A stretch of 64,000 nt of DNA, from contig NZ_CBDCBD010000003.1 of assembly GCF_965214215.1 (NCBI RefSeq), forward strand, positions 1,736,001-1,800,000. Direction: 5' to 3'. Positions 25,349 to 33,180 of the stretch are shown here, one piece after another. Every line of letters starts with the position of its first letter. Positions within the stretch are counted from its first letter, which is position 1. The translations under genes and the position numbers were made by a program. Origin of the DNA: Poriferisodalis sp965214215. Lineage in GTDB: Bacteria > Actinomycetota > Acidimicrobiia > Acidimicrobiales > Poriferisodalaceae. The notes under the pieces were generated by a model. That model ran no database searches, was not told the origin of the DNA, and saw only the letters and a program-made list of their open reading frames with translations.

Positions 25349-27175
25349 ATGAGTTCACCACTGCTCATCGTTTCTAAGGGCAGCACACAGCACCGCCAAT
25401 GGCAGTTCTTGAGCTGGGGCTACGCCCTGGCGCTGGCGGTCCTGGTGCCATTGGTCCTGCAGCCGTTCGAGATCGGCAAGATGAACCGCGCGCTGGTGCT
25501 GATGGTGGCCGTGCTCGCGGTCAACTTGGTCGTCGGCTTCAACGGCATGCTCGCGCTCGGGCACTCGGCGTTCATGGGCATAGGCGCATTCGTCGCTGCC
25601 TCGATGGTCCAGGACGAACTCTGGGACTTCTGGATGGTCATTCCGCTGGTCGTGATCGTCGGATTCGCCATCGGGATCATCGTCGGACTGCCCGCGCTAC
25701 GTGTGCGAGGTCTCTACCTAGCGTTGGTCACCATCGCCCAGGCGGCGGTGTTCCCGACGCTGGTGAATATCGACGAGCTGGGCATCGCGCGTCGCACCGG
25801 CGGCCCGAATGGCCGAGACGTCATCGAGGAGGTCGATCGACAGGAAAGCGGCTTCTCCAGCTTCTTTGAGTGGCTGCCCGGCGTCGATGGCGCACGTGGT
25901 GCCAATGCGTACCGCTACTGGATTCTGCTCGTGATGACAGCGATCGTCATCGCACTAGTCCGCAACATCATGCGAAGCCGGCCCGGCAGGGCGGTTCTGG
26001 CAATCCGCGACAGCGAGGCAGGTGCCGCTGTCTACGGCGTGAACCTGCCGATGTACAAGACCGTGAACTTCGCCCTGAGCGCCTCGCTGGGTTCGCTGGC
26101 GGGCCTCATGTGGTGCATGGACAAGGGCTTCGTGGCCGGACAGGACTTCACCTTCTTGCTTGCTGTCGACCTGATCATCGGTTTGGTGATCGGCGGTGTC
26201 GGCACCCTCCAAGGATCAATTTTCGGCGGATTGTTCGTCGTGTGGGTACGAGATCTCACGAAGAGAATCTCCATCCCGCTGGGCTTCTACACCCTTGACG
26301 GCGACGGCCCGCTATCGGCCGCGATCTTCGGCCTCATCCTCATTCTGTTCACCTTCTTCGCTCCGGGCGGCATCACGTCGATGGTCACCGCCATACAGAA
26401 GAGGATCATCCAGGTGGTCCCGCTCACGCCGGCGGGCGACCCGATCACGCCGCTTGCAGACCTCGACCCCGGACCTTCGTCGACTCGAGCAACCTGGGCG
26501 TTGCGCTTCGCCGTTGCAGGCCCGGTGCTACTGATCATTGGCTGGGTTCTGATGAACATCGACAGCCTCCTCGTCGGCACGCTCGCTTTCGTGCTTCGCT
26601 TCGTCATCGTGGTGCTCGCGCCCGTCATCATCTTCGTAGCGATGAACGAGCTCCGAGCAGTCAAAGCCGGATTGCGCGGCGAGAACGCCGACGCGGTGAG
26701 CTCCCAGGCCAAGACGGCTGGGGTGCTGGGAGTGCTCAGCTTCGCTTACATCCAGGCGTTCGCGCTGAACCTTGCTCTGCGGGCGCACCATGTCGGTCAC
26801 CTTGCCCGCGAATCGGTGGCGGTGAATCCGGACGGGAAGACGATCCCCGCCATCCCCATGGTCAGCGAGGCCGCGAAATCGAAAGACTTCTCGGGCTCTG
26901 CAGGCGAATTCTGCGAGACCTCGCCGACAGGCGAGATCAGCGACATGTCGGTCGCCGAGCTGTGCGATGTCGCGTCGGATGCGATCGATGCCTCCGAGAC
27001 GCCGGTGGGCTTCTGGCTCATTGGCTGGCCGACTCAGAGTGTGCTCTCGATGGTGCTGAGCGTCATCGTCATCGTTGCGACGATCGTCATCGGCCTGCGC
27101 TACTTCGTCTTCGCCGACGAGAAGACCGAAACCGCTCCCGCGCCAGCACCTGAAGAAGTCGACGCTTCTTCGTAG
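25349..27175 (+). CDS. livM: LivM-type permease with about 230-residue C-terminal extension
   Basis: 608 residues, roughly twice a standard LivM. The first about 350 residues are a normal LivM: GFNGMLALGHSAFMGIGAF, GLPALRVRGLYLALVTIA, RPGRAVLAIRDSEAGAAVYGVN and FFAPGGI at the family end point. The extension adds about four more hydrophobic segments (AGPVLLIIGWVLMNI, FVLRFVIVVLAPVIIFVAM, GVLGVLSFAYIQAFALNLAL and VLSMVLSVIVIVATIVIGL) and one polar loop of about 90 residues with two Cys (EFCETSPTGE, AELCDVASD). The tail is Pro/Glu-rich. The role of the extension is unknown. The matching Cys-bearing insertion in the partner LivH suggests the two add-ons touch each other. Confidence 0.85.
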   Translation: MSSPLLIVSKGSTQHRQWQFLSWGYALALAVLVPLVLQPFEIGKMNRALVLMVAVLAVNLVVGFNGMLALGHSAFMGIGAFVAASMVQDELWDFWMVIPLVVIVGFAIGIIVGLPALRVRGLYLALVTIAQAAVFPTLVNIDELGIARRTGGPNGRDVIEEVDRQESGFSSFFEWLPGVDGARGANAYRYWILLVMTAIVIALVRNIMRSRPGRAVLAIRDSEAGAAVYGVNLPMYKTVNFALSASLGSLAGLMWCMDKGFVAGQDFTFLLAVDLIIGLVIGGVGTLQGSIFGGLFVVWVRDLTKRISIPLGFYTLDGDGPLSAAIFGLILILFTFFAPGGITSMVTAIQKRIIQVVPLTPAGDPITPLADLDPGPSSTRATWALRFAVAGPVLLIIGWVLMNIDSLLVGTLAFVLRFVIVVLAPVIIFVAMNELRAVKAGLRGENADAVSSQAKTAGVLGVLSFAYIQAFALNLALRAHHVGHLARESVAVNPDGKTIPAIPMVSEAAKSKDFSGSAGEFCETSPTGEISDMSVAELCDVASDAIDASETPVGFWLIGWPTQSVLSMVLSVIVIVATIVIGLRYFVFADEKTETAPAPAPEEVDASS

Positions 27176-27264
27176 TCGTAAAGCGACGCTGAGCCTCCCG
27201 CCTCTGCCGGGGCGCTGAGGCTCAGCGGACGCAGTTGAGAGGGAGCGCGGATAGGTGTACCGCC

Positions 27265-27355
27265 CCGCCGAGCGGCCGCTGGTTTCCCGCTCTTGTTCGC
27301 TGCGCTCACGGGCCGCTCGGGCCACGGCTTCGCCTGCCGGCTCGGCCTCTCGAGT
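27265..27355. repeat. Dispersed palindromic (REP-like) intergenic repeat, copy 1
   Basis: The gap between the two LIV permease pairs holds AGCGGCCGCT (27271-27280) and the block TTGTTCGCTGCGCTCACGGG followed by CCGCTCGGGCC. A similar block lies at 46566-46640. Both copies are intergenic and rich in short inverted repeats, as in REP elements. No ORF of note occupies 27176-27368. Confidence 0.55.
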
Positions 27356-27368
27356 CTGAACAGCTGAT

Positions 27369-28313
27369 ATGGACTCAGTTCTGCTGCTGCAGCGAATCTT
27401 CGACGCCCTGTTCAACAGCGCGATCTACTCTTCGCTGGCGCTGGCGCTGGTCATCATCTTTCGGTCCACCGGATTGCTGAACTTCGCTCAAGGCGAAATG
27501 GCAACGTTTTCTGCCTATATCGCGTTCGTGCTGCTCGCTGGAGCAGCGCCTGGCGTCACCGGCGGGGGGCTTGCGTCGTGGTTCGGGGCGCCGTTGGTGA
27601 CACCGCTGGCGATCGGCGGATCGGTTGTCGTGGGCATCGCCGCTGGCGCTGCCACAGAGCGCGTGCTGATCCGCCCATTGCGAGACGCGCCCGAACTAGC
27701 GCTCGTGAACGTAACGATCGGCATTCTGCTGGCGTTGAATTCTTTGATGGCGCAATGGTGGGGAACCGGACCGCGAGTATTCCCGCCGATCTTTCCCTCG
27801 GATCCCGGCGACAACTTCGCCATCGCCGGCGCCCGCCTGCGCTTTTCCACGGTGGGAGCGTGGCTCGTGCTGTTCGCGCTTCTCGCGGTGCTGGCCCTGC
27901 TGTTGCGCTACACGAAGACCGGTCTCGCTTTCCGAGCAGTTTCGATTGACTCGGAGTCGGCCGCGCTGAATGGCATCCGTGTCGGCCCGACGCTGATGTA
28001 CGGCTGGGCCCTTGCCGCAGGCCTGGGAGCGATCGCTGCGAACATGAGTGCAAATTCGGTGCTCCTCGAACCGACGATGATGGTTCGGGTGTTGGTGTAC
28101 GCCTTCGCAGCAGCGACGCTCGGCGGATTGGACTCGCCGAAGGGCGCGCTCGTCGGCGGCGTGATCATCGGCTTGAGCCAGACGCTCATCCCTGCGTATG
28201 TGCCCTTCATCGGCTTCGAGCTCAGTGTTTTGCCCGCGCTGGTCGCGATGGTGGTGGTGCTCATCGTGCGCCCAGCCGGGCTGTTCGGCACTCAGCGGAT
28301 CGAGCGAGTGTGA
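27369..28313 (+). CDS. Second LivH-type permease
   Basis: 314 residues with NSAIYSSLALALVIIFRSTG, NFAQGEMATFSAYIAF and TERVLIRPLRDAPE, all LivH blocks, and the usual RPAGLFGTQRIERV end. It lacks the Cys-bearing insertion of the first LivH, though a moderate loop (GPRVFPPIFPSDPGDNFAIA) is present. It starts 193 bp after the first LivM-like gene, with a repeat between, so it may be expressed separately or as part of the same transcript. No extra ATPase genes accompany it. Confidence 0.92.
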   Translation: MDSVLLLQRIFDALFNSAIYSSLALALVIIFRSTGLLNFAQGEMATFSAYIAFVLLAGAAPGVTGGGLASWFGAPLVTPLAIGGSVVVGIAAGAATERVLIRPLRDAPELALVNVTIGILLALNSLMAQWWGTGPRVFPPIFPSDPGDNFAIAGARLRFSTVGAWLVLFALLAVLALLLRYTKTGLAFRAVSIDSESAALNGIRVGPTLMYGWALAAGLGAIAANMSANSVLLEPTMMVRVLVYAFAAATLGGLDSPKGALVGGVIIGLSQTLIPAYVPFIGFELSVLPALVAMVVVLIVRPAGLFGTQRIERV

Positions 28314-29593
28314 ACGACGACGCTTGGCCGCCGCCGATACCGCGCCGCGACGCCGACGCGTCGGGCGCAGACACAGATTCCTCGGCGCACTTCGCCTCAA
28401 GCGCCGATGCTGAGACATCGGGCCCTGAGCCGACTGGGGCAGGGTTCGAGGTGCTGCCGCGTCCGGGTTCGGTGGCCACCGCGCCTGACGCTTCGGCCCC
28501 AGATGCGGCCGCTGCGGCAATGCTGGGGCGGGCGGGCGATTCGCCAGCGTTCGGCCATCGGGGGACTCGACGCATCAGCCCGCTCAGCTGGATCGGCGCG
28601 GCGCTGCTGGGCGTATGGCTGGTGGTGATGCCGTTCACCAGCACGGTGACCGAGCTGCGTCAGAACACCCAGATCGTGGTGATGGTCCTGGCGGTGTTGG
28701 GCGTGAACATCGCCACCGGCTACGGCGGCATGATCAGCCTGGGCCACGGTGTCTTCGTGGCGGTCGGCGCGTTCGCGGCCGCCTACGCAGTCGACGACTT
28801 GCGGTTGCCATGGGTGCTCTCCATCGTGGCGGGCGCCGCCTTCGCGGGCGTCATCGGCGCGCTGGTCGGCCTGCCGGCGCTTCGGATCAAGGGCATACAC
28901 CTTGCGCTGGTGACGCTCGGTCTGGCCATCGCGTTCCAGCCGCTCGCCAAGCGATTTCCCGCCTTCTCCGGCGGCGTCAGCGGCAGGGCGGTCGGCGCCG
29001 AGCTGGTGCCGCCGTCGTGGTTCGGCACCAGCCGCTGGGCCGAGGGGCTGTACCGCTACTTGATCTGCTTGGCCGCAGTAGCGCTGGCGATGTGGCTGAC
29101 GCACAACATCATCAACAGCCGTCCGGGTCGAGCCATGCGCTCGGTGCGCGACAATGACACGGCTGCGGCGGTTTACGGGGTCAAGCTGGTGTCCTCCCGG
29201 GTGAGCACGTTCGCCCTGAGCGCATCGCTGGCGGGCCTCGCCGGCGCTCTCGGCATCATCCTGGTGCCGTTCACTTCGCAGGAGTCGTACCCGTTCTCGG
29301 AGTCGTTGGTCCTGTACGCGACTGCTGTGCTCGGCGGGCTGGGCTCGCTGTGGGGCTCGGTGCTGGGCGTCGCGATCCGTGAGGTCTTCTCCTGGCTCGG
29401 CGAGCTCGTCAACGGCGTCAGCGGACTCGGCCCGCTCAGCGAATTCTTGAGTTTGCTCGACGACGAGCAATTCGTGTTCGGCGTGCTGCTGGTGGTGCTG
29501 ACGTTTGTGTTTCCCCGCGGTCTCATAGGGATGTTCAGGCGTCGGCAACCGAGCAGTCCGCCGGCGCCCGAGCAGAATCGAACGTCCGCTTGA
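28310..29593 (+). CDS. Second LivM-type permease
   Basis: 427 residues starting at GTG 28310 in a GTGA overlap with the preceding LivH-type gene. The first about 85 residues are a disordered Ala/Asp/Pro-rich cytoplasmic tail. The membrane part follows with ATGYGGMISLGHGVFVAVGAF, GLPALRIKGIHLALVTLGLA, RPGRAMRSVRDNDTAAAVYG and FPRGLIGMFRRR. A start further downstream would remove the tail, but the overlap supports this one. The permease pair could handle a second substrate or replace the first pair under other conditions. Confidence 0.9.
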   Translation: MNDDAWPPPIPRRDADASGADTDSSAHFASSADAETSGPEPTGAGFEVLPRPGSVATAPDASAPDAAAAAMLGRAGDSPAFGHRGTRRISPLSWIGAALLGVWLVVMPFTSTVTELRQNTQIVVMVLAVLGVNIATGYGGMISLGHGVFVAVGAFAAAYAVDDLRLPWVLSIVAGAAFAGVIGALVGLPALRIKGIHLALVTLGLAIAFQPLAKRFPAFSGGVSGRAVGAELVPPSWFGTSRWAEGLYRYLICLAAVALAMWLTHNIINSRPGRAMRSVRDNDTAAAVYGVKLVSSRVSTFALSASLAGLAGALGIILVPFTSQESYPFSESLVLYATAVLGGLGSLWGSVLGVAIREVFSWLGELVNGVSGLGPLSEFLSLLDDEQFVFGVLLVVLTFVFPRGLIGMFRRRQPSSPPAPEQNRTSA

Positions 29594-29723
29594 AATCGTC
29601 GCCGAATTGACACACCGCTCGGCGGCACGGCCGAAGGCAGGCGAAGTAGCGTCGCCTCAGTCGCTGGTCCGCATGAGTCATGAGGAACCGGCGTTTCGTA
29701 TTTCACTGACAGGGAGTCAAGAC

Positions 29724-31433
29724 ATGACCAAGCGTCGAATGTGGCGTTTGCTGGCTGTGCTGTTCGCGTTCTCGCTCGTTGCTGCTGCATGCGGCGGCGA
29801 CGACGATGACGAGGGCGGCGCCAGCGAGACAGAGACCGAGACCACCGCAGCGTCGACAGGCGACGACGCGACGGACGACGACGGGGAGATGATGGAAGAG
29901 GAAGAGGAGCAGTCCTCGCTGGGCGGCGCCGCTTCCGAGGAGGACATCGAGGCAGCAGTCTCCGGTGAAGACGACGACGGCGACTCGGATGACGACGGGG
30001 GGATGATGGAAGAGGACGAGATGATGTTCGATCGCTCCACCCTCCAGGGCATCTTCGACGAGGCCGCCGCGCGCCGCGATAAGACCGCTGCCGAGCTGAC
30101 CGAAAAGATCGAGTCCGGCGAGTACGGCGTCGGCGACGACGGCATCCTGCGCGGCCCTGCAGGCTTCGAGATCGACATGAACGCGTGCCCCGACGACTGG
30201 TCGAACACGACGGGCATCACCGACTCGCAGGTCCGCATCGGCCACACCACTGCGCAGTCGGGCAACCTCGCTGCCTACGGCAACATCGCCTACGGCTGGG
30301 AGAACTACTTCGATTGGCTGAACGAGAACGACCCGATCATGGTCGGCGGCGCTCCCCGCGAGCTGACGCTGATTATCAAGGACGACGCCTATGTCGCTGC
30401 CCAGACGATCGAGTTCGTGGACGAGCTGATCGAGGCGGAGAACGTGTTCTCGATCCTCACGCTGGGCTCGCCGAACACCTTGGCGGTGTACGACAAGCTC
30501 AATGAGGAATGCATCCCTCAGCCGTTCGTGATGACCGGCCACCCCGCCTGGGGCGACCCGGTCAACCACCCGTGGACCACCGGCATGCAGATGTCGTACT
30601 CGACCGAGTCGATTCTGTGGGGCGCGTGGATCAAGGAGAACCTGTCTGACCTGCTGCCCGTCAAGGTTGCCGGTCTGGTGATGGACAACGACTTCGGTCT
30701 GGCTTACGAGCTCGGTTTCCACGAGTGGGCCGAGGCCAACCCCGACGTGGTGAGCGAGTACCTGCCGGTACGTCACGACCCGGCTGCACCCACGCTGACC
30801 AACGAGATGACCACGGTCGCTGCGTTCGAGCCTGATGTGTTCATCTCGATGACGGCGGGCAACCCGTGCTTGCTGGCCATTCAGGAAGCCGGCCAGAGCG
30901 GCCTGTACGACGACATCAATGCCAAGGGCGGCGCGCTCTTCACGCCGTCGGTGTGCAAGGGCATCGAGGCCTACATGAAGCCGGCCGGCGATTTCGCCCA
31001 CAACTGGTGGATCGTCGGCGGGGGTTCGAAGGACACCACCGACCCGAAGCATGTCGATGAGCCGTTCATCAAGTTCGTCAACGACAACCTTGAAGCTGCT
31101 GAATTGGATCCGTCGGTGTCGCTGTACGGCATCGGCTACACGTTCGGCTATCCCTACGGGGAGGCACTGCGCGTCGCTGCTGAGCTGCCGGGCGGATTGA
31201 ACCGCACCAACTTCATCCTCGCGGTCCGCGCTATCGACATCTACAGCCCGCTGCATCTCGACGGCATCAGCGCCCAGCTCAACGGGTCCGCCGATGGCTA
31301 CTTCATCGAGGGCTCGGACTTCAGCTTGTTCGACGCCGACGCCCAGACGTGGGACATCATCGGTGAGATCGTGGACGTCAACGGCCTTTCCTCGAACTGT
31401 GCTTGGGACAAGGACAACGGCGGCTGCCGCTAG
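29724..31433 (+). CDS. LIV-type substrate-binding lipoprotein with long acidic linker
   Basis: 569 residues from ATG 29724, with AGGGAG ten bases upstream. The signal MWRLLAVLFAFSLVAAAC carries the lipobox VAAAC. Residues about 23-107 are nearly all Asp, Glu, Gly, Ser, Thr and Met in blocks (DDDGEMMEEEEEQ, DDDGGMMEEDEMMF). The rest is a type I periplasmic-binding fold of the LivJ family (VRIGHTTAQSGNLAAYGNIA, KVAGLVMDNDFGLAYELGF). It feeds one or both permease pairs. It is the last gene before two strong terminators. Confidence 0.92.
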   Translation: MTKRRMWRLLAVLFAFSLVAAACGGDDDDEGGASETETETTAASTGDDATDDDGEMMEEEEEQSSLGGAASEEDIEAAVSGEDDDGDSDDDGGMMEEDEMMFDRSTLQGIFDEAAARRDKTAAELTEKIESGEYGVGDDGILRGPAGFEIDMNACPDDWSNTTGITDSQVRIGHTTAQSGNLAAYGNIAYGWENYFDWLNENDPIMVGGAPRELTLIIKDDAYVAAQTIEFVDELIEAENVFSILTLGSPNTLAVYDKLNEECIPQPFVMTGHPAWGDPVNHPWTTGMQMSYSTESILWGAWIKENLSDLLPVKVAGLVMDNDFGLAYELGFHEWAEANPDVVSEYLPVRHDPAAPTLTNEMTTVAAFEPDVFISMTAGNPCLLAIQEAGQSGLYDDINAKGGALFTPSVCKGIEAYMKPAGDFAHNWWIVGGGSKDTTDPKHVDEPFIKFVNDNLEAAELDPSVSLYGIGYTFGYPYGEALRVAAELPGGLNRTNFILAVRAIDIYSPLHLDGISAQLNGSADGYFIEGSDFSLFDADAQTWDIIGEIVDVNGLSSNCAWDKDNGGCR

Positions 31434-31443
31434 GCAACCCCCA

Positions 31444-31478
31444 CTAGGGACCTGACGCTCTTGCGTCCAGTTCCCTAG
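31444..31478 (+). terminator. Hairpin downstream of the LIV cluster (first)
   Basis: CTAGGGA (31444-31450) pairs with TCCCTAG (31472-31478), and inside it GACGC pairs with GCGTC around loop TCTT. It begins 11 bp after the binding-protein stop. It has no long T run, so it may work as a processing or partial stop ahead of the second hairpin. Confidence 0.65.
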
Positions 31479-31499
31479 CTGACGAAGCAGTCAACGCAG

Positions 31500-31534
31500 A
31501 GGGCCGGCGGGCTGATGCCCGTCGGCCCTTTCGC
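31500..31534 (+). terminator. Strong rho-independent terminator (second)
   Basis: A 13-bp stem, AGGGCCGGCGGGC (31500-31512) against GCCCGTCGGCCCT (31517-31529), with loop TGAT and one G-T pair, followed by TTCGCG. The short T run is normal for GC-rich actinobacteria. It ends the LIV transcription unit and insulates the small gene downstream. Confidence 0.8.
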
Positions 31535-31638
31535 GTCGTTGACCTGACTGACACCGCACCGCAGCAGCGACGCATCAGTGAGCTGTCGCGGACTTCCATC
31601 TGAGACGCAGCTAGTCTGAGTTCGACAGGAGGCTCGAA

Positions 31639-31818
31639 ATGTCAAACCAATCAGACAGTCCGACCAAGGACGAAACTGACAATGCAGCCGAAGGCGTCGA
31701 TGAGGAACTCAGCACCGAGGCGCTGAACCAGATCAGCGCCGCAGGCAAATCAAGCGCGCCGGCATCGTCGCACACCTATCACAACGCGTATAGCGGATCG
31801 TCTTCGAACAAGTCGTAG
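31639..31818 (+). CDS. Small 59-residue protein, possible modified-peptide precursor
   Basis: ATG 31639 lies 6 bp after a perfect AGGAGG (31627-31632), the best ribosome-binding site seen in the window. The product has an acidic N-terminal half (TKDETDNAAEGVDEEL), then LSTEALNQISAAG, then a tail of Ser, His, Tyr, Asn and Lys (SSHTYHNAYSGSSSNKS). An acidic leader with an ELSxExLxxIxxxG stretch ending in small residues, followed by a Ser/Thr-rich core, is the plan of Nif11/double-glycine-type leader peptides. There is no Cys and no recognised modification or export gene beside it. It might equally be a small regulatory or structural protein. It stands alone after two terminators. Confidence 0.65.
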   Translation: MSNQSDSPTKDETDNAAEGVDEELSTEALNQISAAGKSSAPASSHTYHNAYSGSSSNKS

Positions 31819-31825
31819 CTCGCCG

Positions 31826-31905
31826 AGGGCTGGACGGCGTTGACTGGTAGCCGTCGAGCCAGTTCCTGCTACTCGATGCCGAGCGGGTGCCCGGCACGCC
31901 ATGCG
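31826..31905. pseudogene. Fossil of a convergent gene junction (acyl-CoA dehydrogenase and deacetylase ends)
   Basis: This stretch nearly repeats 34304-34390. On the plus strand it reads LDGVDW-stop, the exact C-terminus of the acyl-CoA dehydrogenase at 33181-34323. On the minus strand it reads AWRAGHPLGIE-stop, against AWRAGRPLGVE-stop at the end of the deacetylase (34356-35234). About 14 bp of the spacer are missing in this copy. So only the two gene tails and their junction remain here, wedged between the small gene and the nitroreductase gene. Confidence 0.8.
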
Positions 31906-31907
31906 CG

Positions 31908-33089
31908 TCAGCTGCCGTCGACGATGGCCTTGACGCCATCTACGACGCGCTGCATGTTGGCTCGCAGGGTCTCCCGGCGCCGGTTCAACACCCGCTGCTC
32001 CTTGGCAGGATCCCGCAGAGCCATCGGCACCGTGCCGTTGTTCTCCTGCCCGATGAGCATCGAGAATCGCAGACGGCTGCCGCCGCCCTGCTCGGCGAGA
32101 TCGAAACGCCAGACCGCGCCAGGGTTGTCGGTGTCGGTGACCCGCCACTCGAAAGCCGAGCGTTCCTCCCATGCCGTGACGATGCAGTCGGTCTCCCAGT
32201 CGAAGACATCGGGTATGGAGTTACGGCCTTTGAAGGTCGAGCCGACGTCTGGTGGGCCGTCGGAGGTCCATTCGGCACCAAGGAATTCCTCGGAGAACTG
32301 GGCGGGCATGTTGATGTCGGAGATGACCTCCCAGACGGCCCGGGGCCGGGCGTCGGTGTCGATCTCGGCCACGACGCCCTGGCCGTCGGCGACACGGGCG
32401 GTGCCGTCTTCGCTCGGCCGCTGGCGCGTGAAGCCCCACTGGTCGAAGTAGGTGACCTCGCTGGCCGGCCTGCGGGGTGCGGGCGAGAACTCGGTGCCCT
32501 TGGTGTAGGCCACCGGGAAGCACACCAGCGTCGTCAGGCCCGGTGGCATGCCGAGCAGTTCGGCCACCTCGTCGGACTTGTTGTTGAGCATCGTCGCGTA
32601 GGCAGTGCCGAGCCCGCGGGAGCGCAGCGCCAGGTTGAAGCTCCACGCGGAGGGGATGGCGCTGTCGAACAGTCCCGGCCGGCCGCTGTCGTCGTGGATG
32701 CCCCAGATTGCCAGCATCACGAGCGCTGGCGCCTTCGCATAGTTCTCGACGAGGTACGCGCTGGAACTGACGATGTGCTCCTTGGGGTGGCCTGTTCCGT
32801 CGAGGCGGCCGCGTGCGTTGATGAAGATCGTGCCGACTTCGGCATAGAGCTCGCCGAGCCGGTCCTTGAGTTCCTGGTCGCGGATCACCACCCAGCGACG
32901 GCTCGCATCGTTGCCGCCTGTAGGTGCCTGCTCCGCGAGGTCGATGCACTCGAAGATGGTCTCGTCGCTGACCCAGCGGTCGAAATCGAGCCGCTTGCGC
33001 ACGGCTCGGGTGGTGGTGAGTAGGCGGTCCACTTGATCGAGGTCGAAGCCGGCCTCTGAGATGCGTCCTTCTGAATCTCGATTTGACAT
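31908..33089 (-). CDS. Nitroreductase-SRPBCC fusion protein
   Basis: 393 residues. Residues about 15-215 are a nitroreductase-family FMN domain (RAVRKRLDF, EQAPTGGNDASRRWVVIRD, PSAWSFNLALRSRGLGTAYATM, and ELLGMPPGLTTLVCFPVAY). From about 245 to the end is an SRPBCC/polyketide-cyclase-like domain that begins VVAEIDTDARPRAVWEVISDI and has GSTFKGRNSIPDVFDWETDC. Nitroreductases move electrons from NAD(P)H through FMN, and the SRPBCC cavity binds hydrophobic ligands. Both domains are complete and in one frame. The substrate is unknown. The gene diverges from the acyl-CoA dehydrogenase gene. Confidence 0.87.
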   Translation of the reverse strand: MSNRDSEGRISEAGFDLDQVDRLLTTTRAVRKRLDFDRWVSDETIFECIDLAEQAPTGGNDASRRWVVIRDQELKDRLGELYAEVGTIFINARGRLDGTGHPKEHIVSSSAYLVENYAKAPALVMLAIWGIHDDSGRPGLFDSAIPSAWSFNLALRSRGLGTAYATMLNNKSDEVAELLGMPPGLTTLVCFPVAYTKGTEFSPAPRRPASEVTYFDQWGFTRQRPSEDGTARVADGQGVVAEIDTDARPRAVWEVISDINMPAQFSEEFLGAEWTSDGPPDVGSTFKGRNSIPDVFDWETDCIVTAWEERSAFEWRVTDTDNPGAVWRFDLAEQGGGSRLRFSMLIGQENNGTVPMALRDPAKEQRVLNRRRETLRANMQRVVDGVKAIVDGS

Positions 33090-33180
33090 GGCGGTACGTT
33101 AGGTCGCAGCGGGCCAGCGATGCCTGCCCGGATCGCGCCGGTGCAGGGTGCCTCGGAAGGCTCGTGACGGGGAGAGCGCA

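Noticed and set aside
31627..33089. Calling the nitroreductase fusion a peptide-modifying enzyme for the 59-residue protein
   Set aside because: It faces the other way, carries no peptide-recognition domain, and the family is mostly general oxidoreductases. Proximity alone is not enough.
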